Shown piece by piece: positions 1 through 8,790 of a DNA stretch of 19,953 bases. A program made the position numbers and the translations under genes. Source of the stretch: Bacteroidales bacterium UBA5833. Its GTDB lineage: Bacteria; Bacteroidota; Bacteroidia; Bacteroidales; Lentimicrobiaceae. Under the pieces are notes generated by a model. The model was given only the letters and a program-made list of their open reading frames with translations, was not told the DNA's origin and did no database searches. The DNA is taken from the NCBI GenBank assembly GCA_002433025.1, contig DJGZ01000040.1, positions 1-19,953 of the forward strand, in the 5' to 3' direction. Each line of letters opens with the position of its first letter. The stretch's first letter is position 1.

Positions 1-81
1 GCGCATCAAATAACGAAATTGTCCGGAATCGGTAATTCAAAGGGCATCCTGATGGTGCTGAAAATACCAATTGGAATCCGT

Positions 82-618
82 TTATACTTCTCTTTGCGTT
101 GCCGTGAGGACATCCATCACGGTGTTTAATGCAGTTCCGGCTTCAAAAATGCCCGCAGGGGCAAGGTTCCAGCGCTCAGCCACGGCTTCGGTAAGACTGG
201 CCCGGACGGTGACTATGACCAGTCTGTGATTGGTTTCAGCAAACAGCGCGGGGAGGATGGCCGCCCAACCGCCGTTTTCCAGTTCTGCCGGGCCGATCTC
301 ATCGAGGATCAGCGCACCGGGTTTCTTTGCAATGGATTCGGTAAGCCATAGCTTTCCAAAATCAAAAGCCAGGGGATTAAACCAGAACCTTCTGAACCTG
401 ATCCATCCTTCGCGGGGCGCGCTTTCGCAGAGGGCTACAGTTCTGCCATCCGGAATAAATTCAAGGTCAAAGCCTGAACGCCGGTTGTTTTCCCACTTTC
501 CGTGGGCGAGGATTCCGCCGGAACTGATCCCATTCTGAGCCAGGGCGTTGCTGATTTCTCTGAGCAGCGAGGTTTTGCCGCTCCCCTGTTCTCCGGTGAT
601 GATAAACAATCCCTGCAT
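82..618 (-). CDS. P-loop nucleoside-triphosphatase, THEP1/NTPase_1-like
   Basis: This 178-residue protein has a Walker A motif GEQGSGKT (residues 9-16) close to the N-terminus. It also has a Walker B-like stretch LILDEIGPAELE (103-114), the DEIG.(M/A)EL signature of the NTPase_1/THEP1 family. Family members hydrolyse nucleoside triphosphates in vitro and their cellular role is unclear. The open frame extends much further upstream, but that part lies antiparallel inside queA coding sequence and has no family character. The ATG at 618-616 is chosen because the P-loop then sits at the usual N-terminal position, and because this ATG overlaps the queA stop by one base (TGATG), implying translational coupling. 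No membrane or signal segment is seen. The family call is fairly secure. The substrate, and any link to queuosine synthesis, are unknown. Confidence 0.78.
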   Translation of the reverse strand: MQGLFIITGEQGSGKTSLLREISNALAQNGISSGGILAHGKWENNRRSGFDLEFIPDGRTVALCESAPREGWIRFRRFWFNPLAFDFGKLWLTESIAKKPGALILDEIGPAELENGGWAAILPALFAETNHRLVIVTVRASLTEAVAERWNLAPAGIFEAGTALNTVMDVLTATQREV

Positions 619-1832
619 CAGCCTTTTTCTTTTTCTGGAAAGAAAAGGCAACTGTCGCCGTAGCTGAGGAACCTGTAACCGTTTTCCAGGGCAAAATGAT
701 AGGCTTTTTCCCATCCATCGCCGATAAAGGCGGCCACCAGCAGCAGCAGGGTGCTCCGGGGCTGGTGAAAGTTGGTAACCAGGGCGTCGCACATCCTGAA
801 GCGGTAGCCGGGAGCGATCATAATCCGGGTGAAGCCGCTGATGGAATTCATCCGCCTGGCGGTGAGATAATCGTAGATGGCCTGCAGGGCTTCGGCCGGC
901 GGGATGTTGGTTTCCGCCTGGTAAGGTTCCCATTGGCTGATAAAAAACTTTTCTCCGGGATCGTTGCCGTTGATCAGCTGTACCCCCAGCCAGTAAAGGC
1001 TTTCGAGTGAGCGCATCGATGTGGTCCCCACAGGGATAATGCCGCCCCCGCTGTGCTGCAGCAGCCTGAGGATGCCCTGCCGTTCGATGATCAGTTCCTC
1101 CTCGTGCATGGCATGCTCACGGGCGTCTTCTACCGCAACGGGTTTGAATGTGCCCGCGCCGACATGCAGGGTGAGGTATTCGAAGTTGCATTGACGCGAT
1201 TCAAGCTTTTCAAGCACAGCCGGTGTGAAATGAAGGCCGGCCGTGGGCGCCGCCACCGAACCGTTGAATTCGGCATAGATGGTCTGATACCGTTCCGTGT
1301 CGCTCTCCTCCGGCTCCCGGTTCAGGTAGGGCGGGAGAGGGACTTTGCCGGCATATTCCAACACCTGCTCAAACGGCATATCGGGCTTGTCCCAGCCGAA
1401 GATGATCTCAAAAGCGTCGCTGGTCATATCCCCCTTAAGGGCGCTGAGTGTGACCACGCCCGATCCGGTTTCAACGGTCATTTCAAGCGGTCCCGATTTC
1501 CAGCGTTTGGCATTTCCCACCAGGCATTTCCAGGTGGCGGTACCGCCGGTTTGTCCGTATCCGCCAAGGGGCTGCAGGCAGAAGATTTCGATGCGGGAGC
1601 CGCTGGCCTTGTAGAAAAGAAGCCTGGCCCTGATCACCCGCGTATTGTTGAACACAAAGAGGCTTTTTTCAGGGATGTGCCGGTCCAGCATCGAAAACAG
1701 GGAGTCGGCCGGTTTGCCGTCGCGGAATACCAACAGCCGGGTGGCATCCCGCCGCTCAAGCGGGAAACGGGCGATGCGTTCGTCGGGTAATGGGTAATCG
1801 TAATCGTTTATATTGATATATTCAGGCAGCAT
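618..1832 (-). CDS. queA: S-adenosylmethionine:tRNA ribosyltransferase-isomerase QueA
   Basis: QueA transfers and isomerises the ribosyl group of S-adenosylmethionine onto preQ1 in the wobble position of GUN-anticodon tRNAs, giving epoxyqueuosine; it is a cytoplasmic enzyme. Family blocks are visible in order: DYPLPDERIARFP near the N-terminus, FVFNNTRVIRARL, SVAAPTAGLHFTPAVLEKL, LHVGAGTFKPV, GTTSMRSLES and the C-terminal LVTNFHQPRSTLLLLVAAFIG. At 404 residues it is longer than the roughly 345-residue enterobacterial protein, which fits the longer versions seen in Bacteroidota. The open frame runs to 1973, but upstream residues are unrelated and reach into the repeat array. I place the start at ATG 1832, eight residues before DYDYPLP; ATG 1850 is the alternative. 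Its stop overlaps the start of the downstream NTPase gene. Confidence 0.95.
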   Translation of the reverse strand: MLPEYININDYDYPLPDERIARFPLERRDATRLLVFRDGKPADSLFSMLDRHIPEKSLFVFNNTRVIRARLLFYKASGSRIEIFCLQPLGGYGQTGGTATWKCLVGNAKRWKSGPLEMTVETGSGVVTLSALKGDMTSDAFEIIFGWDKPDMPFEQVLEYAGKVPLPPYLNREPEESDTERYQTIYAEFNGSVAAPTAGLHFTPAVLEKLESRQCNFEYLTLHVGAGTFKPVAVEDAREHAMHEEELIIERQGILRLLQHSGGGIIPVGTTSMRSLESLYWLGVQLINGNDPGEKFFISQWEPYQAETNIPPAEALQAIYDYLTARRMNSISGFTRIMIAPGYRFRMCDALVTNFHQPRSTLLLLVAAFIGDGWEKAYHFALENGYRFLSYGDSCLFFPEKEKG

Positions 1833-1940
1833 GTTATGGAGCGGCAGCATTTTTCGTGGCTGCGAAATTAGTAAAAAAGGGCATCGGGCTTCTATATGGA
1901 TTGACGGGTGGGATGCTGATTCATGTGAGTACGGTATAAA

Positions 1941-2463
1941 TCTTGAGCGGTAATTTGACCCCAGCGGGGTCACATGTGTATAGAGAGGCCGGTAACAGGT
2001 TAATCTCCGACCCCGGCGGGGTCGTATGTTATCGGGATCAATATTGAGCGGTAATTTGATCCCATCCGGTGGTATTTGTTAAGAATTTGTAATTACAGCA
2101 ATTTATTCGACCCTTCCAGGGCCGGGGGGTGCTAAGGCAGGAATGTTTCTATAAACATTTGACTCCTCCGGAGTCAGGATTATGTTGGTCCGGAGTTAGA
2201 TTTATGACCCCGGCGGGGCCGAATGTTTCAGTGATTGTCCTTTTCTATACACATGTGACTTCTCCGGAGTCAGAACCTTGGTCCGGATTGAGATTTATGA
2301 CCCCGGCGGGGTCGTACGTTTTCGGGAACATTTTCTATAGACATGTGACTCCTCCGGAGCCAGGATTATGTTGATTCGGATTGAGATTTATGACCCCGGC
2401 GGGGTCATATGTCTATAGCAAGGATGGTAACAAGATAATTTCCGGCCCCGGCGGGGTCGTACG
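1941..2463. repeat. Compound GC-palindrome tandem array, about 93-bp period
   Basis: This intergenic stretch between queA and tetR is built from two palindromes. Palindrome B is GACCCCGGCGGGGTC or a close variant, at 1957-1971, 2009-2023, 2206-2220, 2299-2313, 2392-2406 and 2444-2458. Palindrome A is TGACTCCTCCGGAGTCA or a close variant, at 2160-2176, 2256-2272 and 2346-2362. In the central part A and B alternate: B recurs every 93 bp and A every 96 and 90 bp, linked by shared text such as GAGATTTATGACCCC and TATAGACATGTGACT. A second direct repeat, TTGAGCGGTAATTTGA, occurs at 1943 and 2044. Degenerate copies lie near 2059-2075 and 2109-2126. The pattern resembles REP-like dispersed palindromes. 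Because 93 is a multiple of three, a spurious open frame runs through it. Confidence 0.85.
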
Positions 2464-2567
2464 TTTAAATGCTGATCTTTTACTTCTCCCCATCCAAACA
2501 CCCGTTCAACCAACGGTTCACATGTTCTGTCGCAAATCATTGTTAAAAAATTAAAAATTTTCATTTC

Positions 2568-2596
2568 AGAAAACTTTTAAACCAAAAAAGTTTTCT
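2568..2596. promoter_or_regulatory. Perfect 11-bp inverted repeat, candidate TetR operator
   Basis: The arms AGAAAACTTTT (2568-2578) and AAAAGTTTTCT (2586-2596) are exact reverse complements separated by 7 nt. The right arm ends on the first base of the TAGTTTTG -7 box, so a bound dimer would occlude RNA polymerase. TetR-family regulators usually bind such operators near their own promoter. Assignment to the regulator encoded 30 bp downstream is an inference from position and symmetry. Confidence 0.65.
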
Positions 2597-2603
2597 AGTT
2601 TTG
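2596..2603 (+). promoter_or_regulatory. Bacteroidota-type -7 box for the tetR/efflux operon
   Basis: TAGTTTTG matches the Bacteroidota -7 consensus TAnnTTTG exactly. It lies 22 bp before the tetR start codon, giving a plausible short leader. No clear TTTG is seen at the -33 position; that region is instead occupied by the left arm of the inverted repeat. Confidence 0.55.
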
Positions 2604-2625
2604 CAGTCCGAAAAATCTCTGACCA

Positions 2626-3246
2626 ATGGAAGCAAGGGAAAAGATACTGGATAAAGCGATTGAGTTATTCCTGAACCTGGGGATAAGGAATGTTACCATG
2701 GATACAATTGCCGCTGAATCCGGTGTTTCGAAGCGTACAATCTATGAATTGTTCAAAGATAAGGATGATCTGGTGGTGCAGGCGCTGCGCGAGATGATCA
2801 TCCGGCACAACCAGGATATGCTGGGCATTATCTCCCAAACGGGTAATGTGATTGAAGCCATTTTCATGATCATGAAAATGAAAACGGAAAGACGGGGGTC
2901 TTTTTCCAGGGTGTTTGCCGAGGACATCAAGAAATATTTCCCGGTGGTTAATGCCTCGCTGTATTCATGCAAGGAGAGCCTGAAGGAGTTTTCGGCTTCG
3001 TTTACCCTCCTCGAGAAAGGCATTCGCGAAGGCATCTTCCGCAAGGATATCCGGCTTGACCTTGTGGATAACTTCATCCACGAGCTGATCGGCGTGATCC
3101 ATAACAGCGACCGCCTCAGGATGTTGCAACCTACCGGGCAGGAAGTGCTTTCGAGCATCTTTCTTCCTTATTTCCGCGGCATCTGTACAACGGAAGGAAT
3201 GAAGTTAATGGACAAATATTTTGAGAACTTTAACGATTTTATCTAG
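2626..3246 (+). CDS. TetR/AcrR-family transcriptional regulator
   Basis: This 206-residue protein has a canonical TetR N-terminal DNA-binding domain. AREKILDKAIELFLNLGIRN forms helix 1, followed by the helix-turn-helix at about residues 24-45, with TMDTIAAESGVSKRTIYELF as recognition segment and KDKDDLV after it. The remaining 150 or so residues are the variable ligand-binding and dimerisation part and show no recognisable ligand motif. The start at ATG 2626 gives the usual short N-terminal tail. It is the first gene of an efflux operon; the outer-membrane component starts 7 bp after its stop. Such regulators typically repress the adjacent pump until an inducer binds, and the inverted repeat at 2568-2596 is the likely operator. 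The family call is secure. The inducer is unknown. Confidence 0.93.
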   Translation: MEAREKILDKAIELFLNLGIRNVTMDTIAAESGVSKRTIYELFKDKDDLVVQALREMIIRHNQDMLGIISQTGNVIEAIFMIMKMKTERRGSFSRVFAEDIKKYFPVVNASLYSCKESLKEFSASFTLLEKGIREGIFRKDIRLDLVDNFIHELIGVIHNSDRLRMLQPTGQEVLSSIFLPYFRGICTTEGMKLMDKYFENFNDFI

Positions 3247-3253
3247 TCTTTTT

Positions 3254-4549
3254 ATGAAAACCACCTTTTTTACTTTATTGCTGCTCCTGTTTTCGTCAGG
3301 CTACGCGGGGGCTCAGCAGAAACTCACGCTCGACCTGGCCGGGGCCAGGAAAACGGCGCTCGAATACAACAAGACCATTGCCAACGCCGATCTGGCCACC
3401 CTGAAGGCCTCCGCCGCCGTGCGTGAGGCCATCGCCAACGGGCTGCCACAGCTGAGCGCCGCCGTGGATTACTCCAACGCCCTGGGCGCCAAAATCTCCA
3501 TCCGCTTCGCGGAAGGGATGCCCCCCAGTGAGATCGACATCAAACCACAGAGCAACTTCAACCTGAACCTTACCCAGCTGATCTTCAGCGGCAACTACAT
3601 CGTCGGGGTGCAAACGGCTAAACTTTACCAGAGCATGGCTGACATCAGCAAGGAGAAGTCCGAACTGGATGTCGTCGCCCAGGTGACCGACGCCTACCAG
3701 CTGGTGCTGATCTCGGAAGAGCTGCTCCGGCTGCTGGAGCAAAACCAGGCAAATCTGGAAGGGCTGTACGAGAAAACCGCCGCCCTCGAAACCTTCGGGA
3801 TCATCGAGAAAACGGATGTGGACCAGCTTTCGGTGCAGGTGAACACCCTGAAGAACGCGGTGAAATCGTCGGAGCGCCAGCTTGAACTGGCCACCAATAT
3901 GCTGCGCCTGGTGCTGGGCGTGCCGGTGGATACGCAACTGGAGCTGACCGACCGCCTCGATCAGATGCTTTCGGAAGCCGAGACCCTGCCCCTGGCTGAA
4001 TCTTTTAAGGTTGAAGAGCAGGTGGACTTCAGGCTGCTGAACCAGCAGGAGCTGGTGAGCCGCAAAATGATAGATATGCAGCGGGCCAACGCCCTGCCGA
4101 CCATCTCGGGATACTACCGCTACACCTACAAGCTGCTGAAGCCCGACTTCGACATGACCCCCGCCAATATGGTGGGCCTGCAGATGAACATCCCGATTTT
4201 CTCGAGCGGGGTGCGCATGGCCCAGGTGAAACAGGCGCGCATCGACCTGGAAACCACGCAGAACAACAAAAGCCTGCTCAGCGACCAGCTGAAGATCCAG
4301 GAAAAACAGCTGCGCTTTAACTACAACAACGCGCTGGAGACTTACCTCAACCAGAAAAACAATGTGGAGGTATCGCGACGGGTATATGCCAGCCTGAAAC
4401 TCAAATATGAGCAGGGCATTATCTCGGGCCTCGACCTGATTACGGCAGACAACAACTACCTGAAAGCCGAAACCGACTATATCTCCGCCATGATGCAGGT
4501 GCTGCAATCGGGCGTGCAATTACAAAAACTTTACGGAAAACTGGATTAA
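3254..4549 (+). CDS. TolC-family outer-membrane efflux protein
   Basis: This 431-residue protein starts with a signal peptide (MKTTFFTLLLLLFSSGYAGA, probable cleavage after A20). It has the repeated helical layout of OEP/TolC channels: long amphipathic helices rich in Gln, Leu and Ala, with the two-fold family pattern (ARKTALEYNKTIANA in the first half, LKLKYEQGIISGLDLITADN in the second). The trimeric channel would cross the outer membrane and reach into the periplasm to meet the adaptor. An upstream ATG at 3221 keeps the frame open, but it lies inside tetR and would bury the signal peptide, so ATG 3254 is preferred. It is separated from the adaptor gene by 22 bp and is part of the same operon. 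Confidence 0.93.
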   Translation: MKTTFFTLLLLLFSSGYAGAQQKLTLDLAGARKTALEYNKTIANADLATLKASAAVREAIANGLPQLSAAVDYSNALGAKISIRFAEGMPPSEIDIKPQSNFNLNLTQLIFSGNYIVGVQTAKLYQSMADISKEKSELDVVAQVTDAYQLVLISEELLRLLEQNQANLEGLYEKTAALETFGIIEKTDVDQLSVQVNTLKNAVKSSERQLELATNMLRLVLGVPVDTQLELTDRLDQMLSEAETLPLAESFKVEEQVDFRLLNQQELVSRKMIDMQRANALPTISGYYRYTYKLLKPDFDMTPANMVGLQMNIPIFSSGVRMAQVKQARIDLETTQNNKSLLSDQLKIQEKQLRFNYNNALETYLNQKNNVEVSRRVYASLKLKYEQGIISGLDLITADNNYLKAETDYISAMMQVLQSGVQLQKLYGKLD

Positions 4550-4571
4550 GAAATATTTAAGTCTATCAAAC

Positions 4572-5624
4572 ATGAATACAACATTAAAAATTGGTCTTGC
4601 AATATTGTCTGTCACTGCGCTGGCATGTTCTTCAGGCAAAACGGAAAAAAGCGCGCAGCAGGATGCCGCCTCCGAAAAGGTTGAGGTGGTAAGGGTAACG
4701 GAGCTGCAGGTGCAGCAGGTAGCCCGTTCGGTTGAGTATTCGTCTACCCTGCTGGCTTTTGAAGAGATTCATATGGCGCCGGCCTCGCCGGGCCGCATCG
4801 ATCAAATCGCGGTGGAAGTAGGCGCCCGGGTAAGCAAAGGCGACCTGCTGGTTCAGATGGACCGCACCCAGCTACACCAGGCCGAAGTACAGCTCAGGAC
4901 GCTGGAAACCGATTTCAAACGCTTCGACACCCTGCGCAAAGTGGGCAGCGTGGCCCAGCAGCAGTACGACCAGATGAAGTCGCAACTCGACATCGCCCGC
5001 AGCAATGTGGCCTTCCTGCAGGAAAATACCCGCCTCAGGGCGCCCTTCAGCGGGGTGATCTCGGGCAAGTATTTCGAGCCGGGAGAGATGTATTCGGGCT
5101 CCCCCGTAGCCCCCATCGGCAAAGCCGCCATCGTTTCGCTGGTGCAGATCGACCGCCTTAAAACCCTGGTGCCGGTCTCCGAAAAATACTTCCCCATGAT
5201 CCGCAAAGGCATGGAGGTGAATATCGGCGTGGATATCTATCCCGGCGAGACTTTCAAAGGGAGGGTCTTCAATATCTATCCCACCATTGATGCCGCCAGC
5301 CGCACCTTCAACATCGAGGTGTCGGTGGATAACCCCGGTGGCAAACTGCGTCCCGGTATGTTCAGCCGTGTGACGCTCGACCTCGACCGCGAGGAGGCCC
5401 TGCTGATCCCCGCCATCGCCGTACTGAAGATGCAGGGTTCGAACGACCGCTACCTCTTTATTGAAAAGGACAATGTGGCCAAACGCATCCCCGTGATCAT
5501 CGGCAAACGTTACAACGAGCTGGTGGAAGTGGAATCGGAACAGCTGAAGAAGGGCGACCTGGTAGTGGTAAGCGGACAGGCCCGCCTGCTCGACGGCATG
5601 AAGGTAAAGGTGGACGGAAAATAG
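4572..5624 (+). CDS. RND efflux periplasmic adaptor (HlyD/MFP) lipoprotein
   Basis: This 350-residue adaptor has an N-terminal lipoprotein-type signal with Cys19 (SVTALACSSG), suggesting lipid anchoring in the inner membrane. The two lipoyl-like halves are visible at about residues 70-97 (PASPGRIDQIAVEVGARVSK, then GDLLVQMD) and 154-172 (RLRAPFSGVISGKYFEPGE). They are separated by a short helical hairpin at about 98-151. Beta-barrel and membrane-proximal segments follow, such as GKLRPGMFSRVTLDL. Proteins of this family bridge the inner-membrane pump and the TolC-like channel. The flanking genes encode exactly those partners, 22 bp upstream and 33 bp downstream. The lipobox is slightly off consensus (Ala at -3), so lipidation is likely rather than certain. 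Confidence 0.93.
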   Translation: MNTTLKIGLAILSVTALACSSGKTEKSAQQDAASEKVEVVRVTELQVQQVARSVEYSSTLLAFEEIHMAPASPGRIDQIAVEVGARVSKGDLLVQMDRTQLHQAEVQLRTLETDFKRFDTLRKVGSVAQQQYDQMKSQLDIARSNVAFLQENTRLRAPFSGVISGKYFEPGEMYSGSPVAPIGKAAIVSLVQIDRLKTLVPVSEKYFPMIRKGMEVNIGVDIYPGETFKGRVFNIYPTIDAASRTFNIEVSVDNPGGKLRPGMFSRVTLDLDREEALLIPAIAVLKMQGSNDRYLFIEKDNVAKRIPVIIGKRYNELVEVESEQLKKGDLVVVSGQARLLDGMKVKVDGK

Positions 5625-5657
5625 TCCCGGTGTTAAATCTGTAAATGAAAAGCTGTT

Positions 5658-8600
5658 ATGAGTATATATAAAACCGCGGTAAACAAGCCCATCTCCACAT
5701 TCATGATCTTTACGGCCGTGATCGTGATGGGCCTGTATTCGCTCAGCAGAATCCCCGTTGACCTCTATCCCGAGATCGACCCGCCCTTCCTGTCGGTGAT
5801 GACCACCTACGCGGGCGCCAACGCGGCCGATATCGAGACCAACATCACCAAAAAGATGGAGGACGCGCTCAACACGGTGGATAAGGTAAAAGAGGTGACT
5901 TCCACCTCATCGGACAACCTTTCGGTGATTACCATCGAATTCAGCTGGGGGGCCAACCTCGACGAGGCCACCAACGAGGTGCGCGACGTGCTCGACCGCC
6001 TCTACGACCAGCTGCCCGACGGCGCCGACCGCCCCATTATCTTCAAGTTCAACACCAATATGATGCCCATCGTTTTCTACGCGGTCACCGCAAAGGAAAG
6101 CTACCCGGGCATAGAAAAACTGCTGGAGGAGAAGATCATCAACCCCCTGAACCGTATCGACGGCGTGGGATCCGTTTCCATGATGGGCGCCCCCAAGCGT
6201 ATCGTTTACGTGGATGCCGACCCCAAGCGCCTCGACGCCTATAACCTCACCATCGAGCAGATCGGCAACATCATCGCCGCCGAAAACCTCAACATGCCTT
6301 CGGGCAACGTGAAGATGGGCGAGATGGACTACCAGCTGCGCATACAGGGAGAATTCAGCGACAGCCGCCAGCTCAGCAGCCTGGTGGTGGGCAACGCCAA
6401 CGGGGTGCCGGTTTATCTGCGCGACGTGGCCACCGTGCGCGACTCCCTCAAGGATGTCTCCCTCGACGAGAAAATCAACGGACAGACCGGCCTCCGCCTG
6501 TTTGCCATGAAACAATCGGGCGCCAACACCGTTAAGGTGGCCAGGGATATCCGCAACAGCCTGGAACAACTCAAGAAAACCCTGCCTCCCGATGTGGAGA
6601 TCAACCTGATTATGGATACCTCCCAGTTTATCGAAGGATCCATCCGCAACCTCTCCGAAACGCTTATGTGGGCGTTTATCTTCGTAGCCCTGGTGGTGCT
6701 TGTCTTCCTCGGGCGCTGGCGTGCAACCTTTATCATCGTCCTAACCATCCCGATCTCGCTCATTGTCTCGTTTATCTACCTCTTTATCACCGGCAATTCG
6801 GTGAACGTGATCTCGCTGGCCTCGCTCTCCATAGCAATCGGGATGGTGGTGGACGACGCCATCGTGGTGCTCGAAAACATCACCCGCCACATCGAACGCG
6901 GCAGCAGTCCGCGCGAAGCGGCGATCTATGCCACCAACGAAGTGTGGCTGTCGGTAATCATCACCACCCTGGTGGTGGTGGCCGTATTCTTCCCGCTTAC
7001 CCTGGTGGGCGGCATGACCGGCGTGATGTTCAACCAGCTGGGATGGATCGTCACCATCACCATCGTTACCTCCACCCTGGCCGCCATCACCCTTACCCCC
7101 ATGATGTCGGCACGTATGCTGAGGCTGCGTGAGAAGAAATCCAAACCCAAAAAATTCAGCTTCGAGCGCCTGATAGAACCCCTGTTTGTGCGCCTCGACG
7201 ATATCTACGAAAAAACCCTGCGCTGGGCCCTGCACCACAAAACCTTCGTGATGCTGAGCGCCCTGGCCATCTTTGTGGTTTCCATCGTACTTTCCCGCTT
7301 TATCGGCACCGACTTTATGCCGCAGACCGACGAGTCGCGCATTACGATGGCCATCGAACTGCAGACCGGTACCCGTGTGGAAGAGACCATGAAGACCACC
7401 CGCAAAGTAGAGCAGATGATCAGGGAGCGTTATCCTGAAGTGATGATTATGGCTTCCTCTTCCGGCTCCGACGACGAAGGCAGTATGTTCTCCCTCTTCA
7501 GCACCACCGGATCAAACATCATCAACATTATGATGCGGCTGCAGGATGTGGATAAACGTACCCGCAATGTGTGGGAGATCGCCGGTGATATGCGTCAGCA
7601 ACTGGCCGGGTACCCCGAGATCGTCACCGCTTCGGTTTCCACCTCGGGCGGCGGTATGGGCATGGGCGGCGAAAGCAAGGTAGATATTGAAATCTATGGT
7701 TATGACTTCAATACCACCAACGCCCTGGCCCAGGAGATCCGGAACAGGGTGAGCGCCATGTCATCGGCCACCGAAGTTACCGTGAGCCGCAAAAACGACA
7801 AGCCCGAGCTGCAGGTGGTGCTCGACAAGGAGAAGCTGGCCCTGCACGGACTCAGTAGCGCCACCGTTTCCACCATGGTGCGCAACCGCATCTACGGAAT
7901 GACCGCCTCGCAGTACAAGGAAGAAGGAGAGGAGTACGATATCCGCGTCAGGCTTTCGGAAAACTACCGCAGTTCCATCTCCGACCTTGAAGAGCTCTCC
8001 ATCGTAAGCCCCATGGGCAAACGGATCAAGCTGAAGGAGATCGGCACCATCACCGAGTACTGGGGGCCGCCCGCCATACAGCATAAGCGCAAGGAGCGCA
8101 TCGTCACCGTTTCGGTGAAACCCAACAACGTGGCCCTGGGCGACCTGGCCAACCAGATCAAGGCCGAAATCGGCAAGGTGCAGGTGCCCCAGGATGTGCT
8201 GATACAGGTAGGCGGATCGTACGAAGACCAGCAGGAGTCGTTTATGGACCTCGGCCTGCTGATGGTGCTCAGCCTGATCCTGGTATTTATCGTGATGGCC
8301 TCGCAGTTTGAGTCGTTCACCATGCCGTTTATCATTATGTTCTCCATCCCCTTTGCCTTTACCGGGGTGATCTTCGCCCTGCTGCTCACCAACACCACCC
8401 TGAGCCTGGTGGCCGCCCTGGGCGCGGTGCTGCTGATCGGGATTGTGGTGAAAAACGGCATTGTGCTGGTGGACTTCACCAACCTGATGCGCGACCGCGA
8501 TATGCGGCTCTACGATGCCATCGTGGTGTCGGGCCGTTCGCGTCTGCGCCCCGTGCTGATGACCGCCCTCACCACCATCCTCGGTATGCTGCCGCTGGCG

Positions 8601-8780
8601 CTGAGCACCGGCGAAGGCTCCGAAATATGGCGGCCGATGGGCATCACCGTAATCGGCGGACTGGTATTCTCCACCATCGTTACCATGGTGATTGTGCCGG
8701 TGATGTACGGCGTGCTGGCCCGCAGCGGCGAACGCGACAAAGTGAAGAAAGTAAGAATGAAATTCCAGAACCTGGACTAA
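5658..8780 (+). CDS. RND-family efflux pump inner-membrane subunit (AcrB/HAE1-like)
   Basis: At 1040 residues this is full length for an AcrB-like pump. The N-terminal first transmembrane helix is followed by SRIPVDLYPEIDPPF, typical of the family. The proton-relay residues are present: D399-D400 in GMVVDDAIVVLEN (transmembrane helix 4, equivalent to AcrB D407/D408) and K932 in GIVVKNGIVLVDF (helix 10, equivalent to K940). Two large periplasmic loops and twelve hydrophobic segments fit the standard topology. A Gly/Met-rich stretch, GGGMGMGGES, lies in the second periplasmic half. The protein would export small molecules by proton antiport through the adaptor and outer-membrane channel encoded just upstream. 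The substrate cannot be deduced. The gene is GC-rich, which makes several long but spurious antisense frames. Confidence 0.96.
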   Translation: MSIYKTAVNKPISTFMIFTAVIVMGLYSLSRIPVDLYPEIDPPFLSVMTTYAGANAADIETNITKKMEDALNTVDKVKEVTSTSSDNLSVITIEFSWGANLDEATNEVRDVLDRLYDQLPDGADRPIIFKFNTNMMPIVFYAVTAKESYPGIEKLLEEKIINPLNRIDGVGSVSMMGAPKRIVYVDADPKRLDAYNLTIEQIGNIIAAENLNMPSGNVKMGEMDYQLRIQGEFSDSRQLSSLVVGNANGVPVYLRDVATVRDSLKDVSLDEKINGQTGLRLFAMKQSGANTVKVARDIRNSLEQLKKTLPPDVEINLIMDTSQFIEGSIRNLSETLMWAFIFVALVVLVFLGRWRATFIIVLTIPISLIVSFIYLFITGNSVNVISLASLSIAIGMVVDDAIVVLENITRHIERGSSPREAAIYATNEVWLSVIITTLVVVAVFFPLTLVGGMTGVMFNQLGWIVTITIVTSTLAAITLTPMMSARMLRLREKKSKPKKFSFERLIEPLFVRLDDIYEKTLRWALHHKTFVMLSALAIFVVSIVLSRFIGTDFMPQTDESRITMAIELQTGTRVEETMKTTRKVEQMIRERYPEVMIMASSSGSDDEGSMFSLFSTTGSNIINIMMRLQDVDKRTRNVWEIAGDMRQQLAGYPEIVTASVSTSGGGMGMGGESKVDIEIYGYDFNTTNALAQEIRNRVSAMSSATEVTVSRKNDKPELQVVLDKEKLALHGLSSATVSTMVRNRIYGMTASQYKEEGEEYDIRVRLSENYRSSISDLEELSIVSPMGKRIKLKEIGTITEYWGPPAIQHKRKERIVTVSVKPNNVALGDLANQIKAEIGKVQVPQDVLIQVGGSYEDQQESFMDLGLLMVLSLILVFIVMASQFESFTMPFIIMFSIPFAFTGVIFALLLTNTTLSLVAALGAVLLIGIVVKNGIVLVDFTNLMRDRDMRLYDAIVVSGRSRLRPVLMTALTTILGMLPLALSTGEGSEIWRPMGITVIGGLVFSTIVTMVIVPVMYGVLARSGERDKVKKVRMKFQNLD

Positions 8781-8790
8781 ACGTATAACC

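Noticed and set aside
1..81. Possible partial gene at the left edge
   Set aside because: A plus-strand frame is open from base 1 but runs antisense into the NTPase gene and stops at 127-129, and a minus-strand frame gives only a 13-residue tail. Neither shows family features.
619..933. N-terminal extension of the NTPase frame up to 933
   Set aside because: It overlaps queA in another frame and places the P-loop more than 110 residues in; the ATG at 618 overlaps the queA stop and gives the normal length.
1863..1870. TAATTTCG on the minus strand as a queA -7 box
   Set aside because: It differs from TAnnTTTG at a core position and has no -33 partner, so it is not strong enough to list as a promoter.
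1833..1973. N-terminal extension of queA up to 1973
   Set aside because: The extra residues are not QueA-like and reach into the palindrome array; ATG 1832 (or 1850) gives the family-typical N-terminus.
2129..2374. 81-residue plus-strand frame with repeated MTPAG and TPPES blocks
   Set aside because: It is the translation of the 93-bp palindrome array; the frame stays open only because the period is a multiple of three. No start context or family features support a protein.
3296..4519. Long minus-strand frame of 407 residues opposite the TolC-like gene
   Set aside because: It is His/Val/Gln-rich antisense of a GC-rich gene with no family motif. The plus strand encodes a complete TolC-like protein with a signal peptide.
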